A stretch of 64,000 nt of DNA, taken from assembly GCA_035079385.1 (NCBI GenBank), contig JAVHKY010000025.1, forward strand, positions 17,768,501-17,832,500, in the 5' to 3' direction. This stretch comes from Aspidiotus rigidus. Taxonomy: Eukaryota; Arthropoda; Insecta; Hemiptera; Diaspididae. Shown here one piece after another: positions 21,814 through 32,470 of this stretch. A program made the position numbers and the translations under genes. The notes under the pieces were generated by a model that saw nothing but the letters and a program-made list of their open reading frames with translations, had not been told where the DNA came from and made no database searches. Numbering within the stretch: the stretch's first letter is position 1; every line of letters begins with the position of its first letter.

Positions 21814-23214
21814 AATAATGTCGACTATCGCGGTAGCTTCATTAATGCGGTACCACACGAGCACATTATATCGAACGAAGAGACGGCGGGAAAAAAATCT
21901 GCGACGTGTTATCTTTGACGCGAACAAATCGAACTCATCTTTTTAAACTACCGCTGAGAGCTGTTATCTCTTTACCTTGTTCGTTATATTATTCAGGTGT
22001 CGTATCTCGTGTATACCGGCGTAAAACGAAGGGGGGCGAGAATAGTAATGTTTTCGAGGCGGTCTACGCTAACGCCTCTTCGAAAGGTTAACTTCCAATA
22101 AGGGAACACGTTTCGAGTGCGCCTGCTTTGTACGTGCGGACGTCGTTGGTGACGGCGACGGAATCGGCAGCCGAGTTTGAGTTAAGCTCGAAACGGCGGC
22201 CCATCGCGTGTTCTAACGTGAAAGTTCGCCGAACGATCGATATTCTCTTGTCGCCTCGCACGCAGCGTTCGAACACAGTATAGCTTGCTGTGAGAATTTT
22301 CACCAATAATGTATGGGCATGCGAGATAGATGTACGTGCGTTCGAATGATGTAGGATGACCAACCAGAGAGGCTGTAAGACAGGATGCTGTGATTTTTCT
22401 CTTTAATCGTGGTCATAAAGTTGGACGAAATTATAAATGAGACCACGTACTACGAATTCATAATTCACAGCATCATCGGCTGAATCTTAATGAAGGGTAT
22501 TAGTTGTATTTTATTTATTTATTTATTTAATTTACTGGCCACTTTGAAGTTATGGAACTTCTGAAATTAGCTATATGAGTGATGAGGCTTCTCCATCATA
22601 CCATATTGCATACTTATTCGCCTTATTCGTATTGATACAGTGTGCTTCCTAAAATCGATCTTACGGCAGATGAACAACGGAGTGAAAAAGAGGATAAAAT
22701 CCAGCAATATTTATAAGATCAATGCTAGAAAGGTAAATAAGTGTGCGATGTGGAGCAGTGAAAAAGCCTTGGAATTTAGTGGAAGATGAAAGAATGAAGA
22801 GAAGGACTCTCTAGAAGACTGATGGAAGAGGTAGCGAAACGGGTGAAGTGGCAACTGATCTGGTAAAGGAAATTCGAAGTTTTTGAAGGTGAAAAACGTT
22901 GCCACTGATCTTTCTGTCTTTTTGCTGTACCTTTTCTCGTATCCCACTTCCCCTACCGTATTAAATCCTATCCTACTTATTTTATGTTTGATGTCGATAC
23001 GGTTTCCTCCAAATTACAGGCAACGTTATTCTGGTTGTATGGGAGTGAAGAGTCGAGTACCAGAATCAAAAGTATTCTCAACCATTGATAACGTTCAAAC
23101 TATGGATCTTTAATTTGGCAGAAGTTGACCGGTACTTAAAACAAAAGAACGGAACTATCAGTGCTTGAGAAAGGAGAATTGTGGTTTCCACCACCTTCAA
23201 TAATCGATTTTCTA
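21814..23214. other. Upstream flank of the mab-21 paralog
   Basis: G/C-richer sequence up to about 22340 is the probable 5' region of the minus-strand paralog. No confident TATA box. A (TTTA)n tract lies near 22509-22530. The rest shows no recognisable gene. Confidence 0.4.
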
Positions 23215-24467
23215 TGACGTCACATAGCAGATTGAAGCTTTCAGAGCACGAGTCAACCCCATAAGGAAAGCATTGAGACCTTTGAGAAATTCAGATTATT
23301 TCAAAAATGAGGGAATTTCTTACAATAAAAAGTTGATTTTTGTGGTGCCAAGATTCTCAGATTTTACTCGTATTAGACTGATGGACAAATCATGAAAATG
23401 ACTAATTTTTTCATTCTAGCATTCTTTCTTGCGATATTCGGTTATGAGGGTAAAAACATTCGCCGAATCCGAATTTCATGGTTGCCAAGTCGAATTTTGC
23501 AAAATCCAAGATGACGGCCAAACTCATTTCATTTCTGTTTCAAGGTAAAACAGAAGGTTGTAATTTTTCGGGGGGGGGGGGGGACCTGGAGTACAGAATT
23601 GGTTCTTCAAACTCTACTTGAGATATTGGAAATTGGTCAGGTTAAAATCTTAGAACTTTCTCTCAACTGCATTATACACTATCAAACTCAAAATTAGTCC
23701 GTAGAAATAAGAATATGAACTGTAAAATAAGGAGGATTATTTAAAATTGTAGCTCAAATAACTTTATTGATAAAGAATGATATTTCTTAAAGGGAAAAGA
23801 GAAAAAGAACTAATAACAGATAAGCATGTTTGTGAGAACATAACCACAGGACCCAAGTATCTCGACTTTTGATTCCCAGGCAAGCTCGTGGTGGCCGTTA
23901 TTGATTTTACCGGGTCAAAAAGCCATAGAAACGGTACCTCACACTCTAGCATTATATTGCCAATAAATTTGGGTCCTCATCTTGGCTGTATATGATTCCA
24001 ATATCTCAAGTAGAGTTTGAAGATCCGATTCGGTGCACCTTCAACCCCCCTCAAAAAAAAAAAAAAAAAAAACTACAACCTTCTGTTTTACCTTGAAACA
24101 GAAATGAAATAAGTTTGGCCGCCATCTTGGATTTGGGCCACAAGAAGGCAAAATTCGACTTGGCAACCATGAAATTCGGATTCAGCGAGTTTTTCACCCG
24201 TTATAACCGATGGTTGCCCAAATGTCTCAAGAAATAATGTTAGAGACGCATTTCAAGAAAAAGTCCACCTGTCCAAATAAATTCCTTCATTGAGAATCGT
24301 GAGGTATGATGTAAAATGAAGCTGAGATTCTTGGCTTCACGGAAATCAACATTTTATTCTAAAAAATTCTGTAATTTTCTAAATATATTGAATTTCTCAA
24401 AGGTCTTCATGCTTTCTTTATCGGCTCAACTTTTGCTGGAGAAGTTTCGGCCTATTTTGTGACGTCA
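23215..24467. mobile_element. Inverted-repeat element with ~420-bp arms
   Basis: The left arm (23215-23635) and right arm (about 23995-24467) are reverse complements: for example CCGAATTTCATGGTTGCC at 23469 is mirrored by GGCAACCATGAAATTCGG at 24162. Both arms begin with TGACGTCAC at the outer end. A G run at about 23570-23583 in the left arm faces an A run at 24051-24071 in the right. The central 360 bp shows no transposase. Probably a non-autonomous foldback or long-TIR element. Confidence 0.7.
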
Positions 24468-24539
24468 CCTTTTTTCTTGTAGCGTAAGCAGGCGAAAGTT
24501 ATAAAATTGCTCTCTCTACTTCAATGTAGCAAAAATAGC

Positions 24540-27190
24540 TTTTTTGGATATACGACTCCAGAGGTCGACAAAAGCGTTGCAAATTTTTATTTTTTATTCA
24601 TTTCAGCAATATAGTGAAAATCAGCATCGTCTGTGTTAAAGGGGCTTCCATTGATTACAAAAAGCGATTTTGGCGATCATTCAACCCATATTTTGTGTAG
24701 TTTGGTCTAATTCCCTCTCCTCTACCCTCGAATTTTGTATGAGACTTTTTAAAATTGTTGTTTTTCGTGTAATATCGAGCCATTTTTCAGTAGAGAAACT
24801 TATTTTACTCAATTTGACTCAGGTTTTCTCGCAATATTCGGACTTTTTGTTGCGAGGGGGCAGGGAAATACTTGATCATCATCGAGACTTCTATTGTCTC
24901 CCTAGTAAGATTCAATGAGATTTAGCTGCTCTCCTATCTAAGCGCCTCACGTACTTAATCAACGCCCCTTGAAGAATCAACACTTCTTGAACTTTCTCCA
25001 TTTCTTTTTTCCTTAAGCGTAGCTTGTAGAGGTTCTCAAAAGCGTTACAAATTTTTGCTGCACTCTTTTGGGGACGCGCCGGTGTAACATAGACTGACAA
25101 CACAACACTCTGTAGGAACAGTGTAAAATTTTTGTCCATAGGCGGCGTAACTTGGAGTTTCCTTTTGTACAAAGGTGATCATGCTTCAATTTGTATATCT
25201 CCAAACAGTTTTTCAATTCTGTTTTCCAATTTGAGTATGAGCTTTGGAAAAAATTGTTTATCATAAAAAATGTTCTTTAAAAAAATCTCTACAACTTTGA
25301 TTCTCACACTGTTCTTGATTAAAAGTCAAATAACTTCAGAAAAGAAATCCATGATCACTTTTGTAACTAGCGCTACCTAGCCAGGTTACACCGCCTATTA
25401 GATGAAGGAGCTGCAGTAGGTACTTTGCTACATTGTGGTCCCAGTTGCCCGTAACGCGAATATCACACAAAGAAGAATGGTTGATAATCGGTAGGGAAAA
25501 GGCAGTAGTCCCGTGATAGAATTAGGCTGCATCCAAGCAGTACGTCTACTCTCCTGAACCACCATATCATGACGTTTTCCAATGACACGCTGTTGTCCAT
25601 ATTTTGACCGGTAAATTACAAAAACGGGAAAATTGATGGGCGGTGCAGGTGACGGGTAGAAGGTTTCCTCAAATCGATCGGAATCAATTTTTATGATAGG
25701 AATCGATATTTTCTAGAAAATTTTACGCTCTACAAATTTTGTTCCTTTCATTTTTCTCCTGAATTACTTTCTGCCCAAGTTATTTTGAGATTACTTACTG
25801 AATATTTGAATGAGAAAATTACCGTTTTCAATTTTGCCGCTGGCAGATGGTCGGCCGGAATTATGCATAGTCAAAGGCTATACTAATGGAAACCATCGTC
25901 AGTGGACTGATTTCCCGTTACGTCTCAGCATAGATAAATCGCAAAATATTGCAAAATGCTGCTTGCTGAAGTTTCTTCAAGTCTTTGTTTACCTTTTTAT
26001 CAATAGAATTTCCCATAAGTGAAAGTAATATTCTAAAAATCCGTTCTGTTAATGAAAACATAATATAAATAAGGGATGGGAGTATCTCTTTTGGAATCTA
26101 AAAGCTTTATACTTCTAAGAAATTGACCACTCTTCCTTATTGACATACTGTTTCCAAAATATTGATTTGTTTTCAGAACGTTAGTTCCGCTTGTGGGAAA
26201 TTACATTGAAAAGAAAAGTAAACAAAGACTGAAGGAACTTCAGCAAACAGCATTTTGCGATACTTTGCGATCTGTCGATATTGTGACGTAGTTGGGAAAT
26301 CAGTCCCTTGTGGTTGACGGGTTTGGATCCTGGTAGGAGCGCTAGGTGCGATGTTCAGAAGGCATAAATAGTATTTTTGACCATAATATGGTAATTACAC
26401 AAATAAAATCAATTCGATTGCCCTGAATATTTTTTTATAGGGAAAAATGTGAAGCTCTCATGATAAGTTTAAATTCAGATTGTTTTTGAGAATTTTTCTC
26501 ACATTGTCAACTTCTCGACCTAATCGCACCAATGAGCGGACAGTATTTGTTTTGCCACTAGAGGGCAGACCTTTTTCCCGAATTCGCGCATTGCATTAGG
26601 GATCTTTCAACCCTCTATCCTTGAGTGAGATGTCGCAAAATTTGGCTACCTCATCTTTTTCTCCTTCTAATCTTACGTGCGATTTTTAAAAATGCGTATT
26701 TTTGAGATTGAATATCATTTTTAGCCATATTTAAGAAGGAAAACAAATTTTACTCAATTTAACTCATTTTTTTTCGCAATATTTCAGATTGTTTCTTGTG
26801 AGAAAAAAAAAAAGAACAAATACGTGATATTTGCCATAAGATTTAGCTGGCTCCCATCTTTTCCTCGAAATGCCTTCTAAAGACTCAATGCTTTCGGATT
26901 TTTCACCGTTCCCTAAAGCATAGCTCTCTAGGATTCACGGCTTTTCAGAAACGTTGCAAATTTTTGATTGTTCATCTGTGCAATACTGGAAACCATCATC
27001 ATTTGCGATAGAGCATCTTTCAATAATTACAATATGACCTTTTCTTTTCGGTGAAATGCTCCTTCCTAACCTCGAGTGAGCTTTTTCTAAATAAGTATTT
27101 TTAGGGTTAAATATTATTTTTTTAAATTTTTAATCGTATCTAAGTAAAAAGAAATAAATTTTACTCAATTCGAGTCATTGGTTTTCTTTT
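24540..27190. repeat. Degenerate dispersed repeats around 24.5-27.2 kb
   Basis: Words recur at irregular spacing: TTTTACTCAATTTGACTC and close variants near 24803, 26753 and 27167, and AGCGTTGCAAATTTTTATT and variants near 24572, 25044 and 26952. The two blocks flank the inverted-repeat element at 25901-26309. They look like old copies of one repeat several hundred bases long. No coding match. Confidence 0.45.
25901..26309. mobile_element. Inverted-repeat MITE
   Basis: Arms of about 150 bp: GGACTGATTTCCC at 25904 is mirrored by GGGAAATCAGTCC at 26294, GCAAAATGCTG by CAGCATTTTGC, and AAGTCTTTGTTTAC by GTAAACAAAGACT. Weaker complementarity continues inward to about 26050 and 26160. No reading frame of note. 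Confidence 0.65.
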
Positions 27191-27199
27191 TTTATTAGC

Positions 27200-29105
27200 G
27201 GGGAACCCGATGTCTCTTTTGTTGGAGGATATTCTCAGAAAATTGCGGCAAGCGCGTTCGATTTTAATGACGTCATCATTTTCGGAGAAATGTCCAGTGA
27301 GTTTAAATATTTTTGTCCATCGAACTGCAACTTGAGAACAGGACTTGGAGATGACATCATCAATTTATGACGTCATCAACCTTATTCGGAAGATGTTGTC
27401 TAGGGTGGCTATTATAGGAATTTGTCCAGGTTAGATTGTCGGAATTTTTCTAGGCCTAATCAAGTTTAGAGAAAGCCTTCAGGAGATTATTTACTGTTCT
27501 GAAAATACGACTACCTGTTTTCCCTAGGGGTCGCGAAACTTGCGGGTTCCATACTGCGATTGCAAAGTTTGCAAAGGCCTCTGAATTTTTTGCAAATTAT
27601 GTGATAATTGTCAAAACAACTCCCCTCACCCCTGTAAGATTTTGTCAGTTTTGGATGAGAAACTAGGATAATGAGACGCCTCAGGAAGCTTTTTCAGGTG
27701 CCATTGATTTCAGTGAGGTTCGTGGAGGACATGATTGAAGCAAGAATACAAAGATCAAAAACCCAGTAAGCCTCATCGCAGACACTCCTGATCGCTTTAA
27801 TGACCTTTTCCTGATTGGAATGATACTTTCCAAATCACGTCGCATAAAATTGAAAAAATTCCTCGATATTCCTAGATTCTCGACGTTAAACGACTTACTC
27901 TGTTCTCTTTTTGAGAGTTCAGTCTGATGGATAACAGCTTTCTCGCATCCATTCGGTAGGAAAATCCGTCGAATCTCCTGTGAATTTGAACGCACCCCTC
28001 CATTGTGCGTCGAAACTAACGTGAGCCTATTTTCGATGCTCAATATCAATAAAATGATTCCTACCTTATGTGCACAGATGCTAAACGACCATTACAAATA
28101 CAAATTGCAACACTATTATATAGGTAGGCAACCATGTTTTAAATTGAAGTTAACTTCCTGTTCGTGAAATAATAAATAAAGAGATATAAAAAAAATGGAA
28201 GATCGCACCCTATATTTCGTATTTACTCGCCCAGTATATCCTGGCGGTACCCCATACTATTTATTATTGTATAATGTCGTCTATTCATCGCTTTTTATTA
28301 GTCCATGATATATATTTTACGTATTAACGCAGATATTATCAAACATATGGTAGCAGGGGAATTTTTTAACATATATTTTTTGATACGTCTGTATATATCA
28401 TACTTGTTATTTATTTGTACACTGTACGTTGGATAGTTCCCCGGAGTATGAGAAAAAACTACTTACAATATAAACTTTTCTTGTCAGGTGAATCAAACTT
28501 CGTTGCGAGAATACTCTTGACGATAATACCGTGTGATAGGTCTTAATTTTAATACCTACACACATCTTCTTTCAATTAAAAATAGCCCGAAGCTAAATTT
28601 CAATATTGTATATAGAGAAAATTATTTTCCATGCAGCGAGTCTAAGCCGAATAGAAACGTTAAAGGTTATGTCAACGTCAATGCATCAGAGAAAGCATGT
28701 TTATCATTATTCTTTTATTCGTAAATTAGTTGAGTCGAAAATGAGTTTGTTTAAATCTCGTGCGTCAGCTGAACAGTCGTATTTCCGTGAGAACTGCTAC
28801 GGTTAGAAAATACAAAAATTATATGATGTGAAACCGCGATCAATTTTTCTATCTTAACAGCAAGAATTCTCCGAACACTTCTACAAATATTTTGTATTTC
28901 TCGGCTCGAGATATCGAATTCTCGTAGGTATAAAAGAAAAAAAGAAGTGAGTCCGATAGTACGATGTAATTAGGTCCAGGAGCTCACTGAGTAAGTTGTG
29001 GATACAACGAATTCTCCTCACACTTCACACTCTAGACTCAATTAACATCCAAAAAGTTTGCATATGGATCCTCGGGCACATTGACCTCTTCGAACATGAC
29101 GCTGT
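27200..29105. other. Intergenic DNA with minor repeat R pieces
   Basis: GACGTCATCATTTTCGG at about 27270 and GATGACATCATCAATTTATG near 27350 are repeat-R-like. A 122-codon antisense open frame at 27681-28049 has no recognisable domain. Nothing else supported. Confidence 0.4.
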
Positions 29106-29111
29106 TGATTA

Positions 29112-29278
29112 AGTGCGCATTTATAGTGGCGCTTGATCTGATCGAGCAAAGAAAGCCGCGCAGCGTTTCGTAGGCAGGAGGGGAACATAGCAGAACAGAG
29201 AAGAGAAAATACAAAAGGATATTTTCTCTGCTCTGCTTAGCTTGCTTGTTCGCTGCGCCACTATAAATCCGCTCTAAG
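29112..29278. repeat. Small hairpin repeat (possible MITE)
   Basis: ATTTATAGTGGCGC at 29120-29133 is mirrored by GCGCCACTATAAAT at about 29254-29267, with a second internal hairpin GAGAAAATA/TATTTTCTC at 29202 and 29220. TAAG flanks the left side and CTAAG the right. Small inverted-repeat element by structure only. Confidence 0.4.
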
Positions 29279-29429
29279 CCGCCTAACAAGCTACCTCCTT
29301 CAACCGAATGACTGATAATTCCCTCGCTCAATCGCTGGGCTATAAAAATAACTACCTTTCACTCATCACCAAATCATGGAACAGACTTTGGGAAAATCAG
29401 TCCAACAACAGATACCATGGGAAGCCCGA

Positions 29430-30042
29430 TCGAAGTACACCGATTTTGAGCCAGAACTACTGGCGCTTCAAAAACAAGTTCTATAGCTAGGAAAAGGGAC
29501 TACAGCGATGGGATTACCGTTGCAATTGATACTGGCGGAGATATGCATGAATGACATGGAAAACAAGATAATGAACGGTAGCAAGTTCAGAAACTCGATC
29601 AAACGCAAGCACTAATAGGAAGGTGGAGCAATTCCTTCTCGAAACGAATACGATGAACAAAAGCAACAAATTCACAGTAGAAAAGGGCAAGAAGACTATC
29701 AACTATTTAAACAATGGATAGAATACAAAATCCACAGGAAGCTGATGCACATGGACAACATCAACCCGAATGACTCGTACCACCACCCCAGGCATAAGTT
29801 AGCGGCAACCCAGAACTACTACTATCGGGCAATTTCTGTCCTGGAGAACAGTGAAGAGAAGAGGAAAGAAAGCAAGAAGCAGATCGCAGAAGTCAACGGT
29901 TACCATAGAGGTGTGGTGGAGGGAGTCCAGATCGATTTCATACGTAGGAAAGTACATAAACAAGGTGTTGAAGACGTTCAACGACTATGATGTGAATGTG
30001 GGTATCCATAATAACCCACCCATGGTGAAAAAGAAATCTTGA
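29430..30042 (+). pseudogene. PLE-1 plus-strand copy: broken RT and endonuclease linker
   Basis: Remnant of a Penelope-like element read in several frames. At about 29462-29600 one reads FKNKFY, TAMGLPLQLILAEICMND and GSKFRNSIK, the TAMGSPLS-type motif that follows the PLE catalytic core. At 29745-29990 one reads NPNDSYHHPRHKLAA, YYYRAISVLENSEEKRKE and KQIAEVNGYHRG, matching the minus-strand copy that follows. A shift of frame continues with GKYINKVLKTFNDYDVNVG up to a stop at 30042. The YVDD segment is missing or degraded. Multiple frameshifts show a dead copy. Confidence 0.7.
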
Positions 30043-30241
30043 CAAATCTGGCGGTGCTGTGTTTCCACAGAATCGAATCAAACAGTCGAGTTCCCGAAGG
30101 AAAGGCAGGTCAGCTGACTGCACTCGGAAGGATAAACAGAACGAGAGAGGAATAGCGTTATATGGTCGGAGCTCCGAACTTTGTCCGTGAGTAGGAGAGT
30201 GACGCGACTGACAGTGAAGAACGTTCACGTTCTACTTTATT

Positions 30242-30298
30242 AGTTGCTTTTACAAGAGTACTTTCGGGTATAATCCCATCATCAGTTGTGTCGCAACT
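30242..30298 (-). ncRNA. Hammerhead ribozyme (PLE type) in PLE-1 3' region
   Basis: Read on the minus strand the 57 nt fit a type I hammerhead with no core mismatch. Outer stem I is AGUUGC with GCAACU; inner stem I is ACAA with UUGU, separated by GAC and AAAA internal-loop bases. The core is CUGAUGA; stem II is GGG/CCC around a short AUUAUA loop; then GAAA. Stem III is the self-complementary GUAC, followed by the cleavage dinucleotide UC, so cutting is predicted after the C at 30256. Short stem III and a stem I internal loop are known features of hammerheads in Penelope-like elements, where they are thought to process element RNA. A palindromic GUAC cannot close as a hairpin on one molecule, so dimeric action is likely. 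Confidence 0.85.
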
Positions 30299-30503
30299 GG
30301 AGAACAAGGCCTTAACCATTAGTTTTTACTGTGATCTTATTGGTTATAACAATACTGTGTTGTGATTGGTTCACTTCTTAGATTCTTATTCTTACAATAA
30401 TATGACATTGTGTTCGTATTGGCTAAAACATACTGCTTAGTGATTGGTTCAATCTATTGTCATAAATGCTGCGTTTCTATTGGCTACCTGGATTCCTGCT
30501 GTC

Positions 30504-31235
30504 TCATTGGTTGGTTCTGTTCTTCTTCTCTCGTCTAATCACCAGGCCGAATAATTTTTCGCTGTCAAATGTGATTACATTGTTCAAGAGGCAGGCTTTC
30601 TCCCTCTTGGCCTTCGCAATCTCTATTTGTTCCCAGAGTTTTCTTCTCTTTGTGCGATTCTCTACATGTATGACTTCAAATATTCCCTCTCCGTCGTGGT
30701 TTTCTTTGTAACAGTGTTTCCCAAACAAGGACTTGCAATCTTCTCTCTCCCTCGACGTTTTGTGTTCTTTTTTCCTGATCTCAAACTTTCTCCCAGTCTC
30801 ACCGATGTAGATACCCTCGCACTGTTCACAACTGAGCTTGTACACTCCGCTCAAACTTTCCTTGTCCTTTTGTTCCGTCTGGTCATTGCTGATTCTCTTC
30901 ACCATGGGTTGGTTATTCTGGATACCCAAATTTACATCGTAGCCACTGAACGCATTTATGACCTTGTTTGTGTACTTTCCTATATGTATATATGGTATCG
31001 ATCCGGAGTACTTTCTCACTGTGCCATCATGGATTCCTTTCTTTGTTTCCATTTTCCCAAAGACTCCATCCACCATGCCTCTACGGTAGCCATTGGCTTC
31101 TGCTATCTGCTTTACTATCGCGATCTCTTTCCTCTTCTCTTCGTTGTTCTTGAGGACAGAAATTGCCCGACAGCAGTAGTTCTGCATAGCCACTAACTTG
31201 TGCCTGGGGTGGTGGTAGGAGTCATTTGGTATCAT
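30504..31235 (-). CDS. PLE-1 GIY-YIG endonuclease segment (243 codons, open)
   Basis: Uninterrupted frame that is the C-terminal part of a PLE protein. The N-terminal half is a basic linker (IPNDSYHHPRHKL, AISVLKNNEEKRKE, IGKYTNKVINAF). The GIY-YIG domain begins near residue 131 with SGVYKLSCEQCEGIYIGETGR: GVY and YIG form the signature, with a CEQC pair between them as usual in PLE endonucleases. The downstream arginine, the HKTSRE histidine, WEQIEIAKAKR with the candidate metal-binding glutamate, and CLLNNVITF with the asparagine are all present. In PLEs this nuclease nicks target DNA for target-primed reverse transcription. The apparent start ATG falls just downstream (in gene direction) of a TIR element, so the frame is a fragment of a larger protein, not a separate gene. 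Confidence 0.75.
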   Translation of the reverse strand: MIPNDSYHHPRHKLVAMQNYCCRAISVLKNNEEKRKEIAIVKQIAEANGYRRGMVDGVFGKMETKKGIHDGTVRKYSGSIPYIHIGKYTNKVINAFSGYDVNLGIQNNQPMVKRISNDQTEQKDKESLSGVYKLSCEQCEGIYIGETGRKFEIRKKEHKTSREREDCKSLFGKHCYKENHDGEGIFEVIHVENRTKRRKLWEQIEIAKAKREKACLLNNVITFDSEKLFGLVIRREKKNRTNQ

Positions 31236-31385
31236 AGGCGCCGACTTCGGGGGGGCATGACACTTTTTGCCCCCCCCCCAATAATTTGGTCGAAAAAAAA
31301 ATTATCTAGTGAATTGTACCAGGAATTTGGAGAGGCGGGGGCAAAAAAATTTTTTCCCCCCAATAAGTTTTGGAAGTCGGCGCCT
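31236..31385. mobile_element. 150-bp TIR element inside PLE-1
   Basis: Perfect 13-bp terminal inverted repeats AGGCGCCGACTTC and GAAGTCGGCGCCT bound a G/C- and poly-C/G-containing interior. It splits the PLE-1 reverse transcriptase from its endonuclease linker. The PLE residues IIPN occur on both sides (imperfectly, as ATCATACCC and ATGATACCA on the minus strand), which could be a diverged target duplication of about 9-11 bp. Superfamily not assigned. Confidence 0.75.
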
Positions 31386-31623
31386 CTGTTGGGTATGATG
31401 GTGTCAGTATGCGTCGGCTTCCTGTAGATTTTGTATTCTATCCTATTGTTCTCTATTGTGAGTGTAAGGTCCAAATAGTTCATAGTCTCATTGCCTTTCT
31501 CGACCGCGTTCATTTCTGAAAGGAATAGATCCACCTGTCTATCAGTGCCCGACCACACAATTAGGATATCATCTACATATCTGGCCCAGTGTTTGATCGA
31601 GTTTCTGAACTTGCTGCCCTTCG
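31386..31623 (-). pseudogene. PLE-1 reverse transcriptase C-terminal fragment
   Basis: Reads SKFRNSIKHWARYVDDILIV, which has the Y-V-D-D catalytic box (at 31570-31581), then DLFLSEMNAVEKGN, MNYLDLTLTIENNRIEYKIYRKPTHTDT, the thumb-side 'YRKPT.TD' motif characteristic of Penelope-like reverse transcriptases. In frame with Helitron-like sequence upstream and with the TIR element downstream, giving a chimeric 185-codon frame (31232-31789). Motifs A and B upstream are lost, so it is not functional. Confidence 0.85.
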
Positions 31624-31932
31624 ATATATATAATGATACACCAAAAATTTTGAAAGTTGGGAACATGTTTGGAACTTCATTACACCCTAAAGAAGTCATT
31701 GAAAGCGCATTGTTGTATTTACGCAAATTATTAAGAAAATGAGATCTATCATCCCTTCCGTCTAATAGTTTTTGAAGAAGATCCTGCATTGAGAGTGAAT
31801 CAGGTAACTTAATCTTGTCACTCCTGCGACAGAAATTTCGATTTTCAGTTTCGAATAATTTTCCATCACAAAATGTGCGCGTAATTGCCAGATTCCCAAA
31901 TGAACTTATACTGGTATATTCTTTCTCAATCT
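31624..31932 (-). pseudogene. Helitron-like helicase N-terminal fragment
   Basis: Reads NFCRRSDKIKLPDSLSM, then LLDGRDDRSHFLNNLRKYNN, ALSMTSLGCNEV and PTFKIFGVSLYI. This matches the 'CC..GKI.LP...LL.G.D..S..FL.NIR.YN.A.A.TS.G...' region that precedes the Rep/helicase domains in Helitron proteins and some PIF1-like transposon proteins. Only about 100 residues remain; a TAG stops the frame at about 31932. It joins directly to PLE-1, so PLE-1 may have inserted into a Helitron remnant. Confidence 0.6.
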
Positions 31933-32470
31933 AATATACTAAAAAGCTAAATGACCCTTTGCCTCTCATTCCTGATTTGCCCGATAAAATTTAGCTACAA
32001 AATAGCTAATGCGTGTATTCTATTACTATTATATATGAATTGCCTAGCAAATTATAAGAAAAAATATTCGTGAAATTCTAATGACGTCACAGCGATAATG
32101 TTTGAATTAGATGAAACTGAAGGTTAACAGGCAAAATAGAAAATAGAAAATTAATTATTGGTTATTTAAGTGCAACGATTCATTATCACAAACATGCGTG
32201 TAAAAGTTCTCCATTTTCCTGTTATCGCACCCGACGTCAATTATCATACTGTGACAAGATTATAATTATTATTTATAAGAGTAAAATGAATTACCTAGCA
32301 AATTTGGAGGAAGAAAAAAAAAAAACAAAAAATGAATTGCCTAGCAAAATAAAACGTAACAACGATTCAACCTTACATCGATTACCTCGCCTCTTTAAAC
32401 AACCTCACCTCAGGTTAGATGTCCAAAGTCTCGATAAAAGGTAGCTTACTTTCTTGGACGTGAGACAAGA
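31933..32470. other. A/T-rich repeat fragments
   Basis: Contains a segment (TAGCTACAAAATAGCTAA, then CTAATGACGTCACAG) repeated in part at 33640-33800, consistent with tail pieces of LINE-C. No gene. Confidence 0.4.

Larger units (their letters stand above)
30230..31623 (-). mobile_element. Penelope-like element PLE-1, 5'-truncated
   Basis: Contains, in order on the minus strand: the C-terminal part of a PLE reverse transcriptase with ARYVDDIL, a linker, a GIY-YIG endonuclease, a 3' region of about 200 bp, and a hammerhead ribozyme ending in an AATAAAGTAGAA tail at about 30230. The other PLE-1 copy at 36.6-37.1 kb stays similar up to the same AATAAAGTAGAA and then diverges, which fixes the 3' end. 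A 150-bp TIR element interrupts it. The 5' boundary at about 31624 abuts Helitron-like sequence. Confidence 0.85.

Noticed and set aside
21814..21927. N-terminal 38-residue extension of the mab-21 paralog
   Set aside because: In frame, but Arg/Phe-rich and unlike any family member; the start MLVPHD aligns with MLVPPD of the neighbour.
27681..28049. 122-codon antisense open frame as a gene
   Set aside because: No domain recognised; located in a region of repeat fragments.
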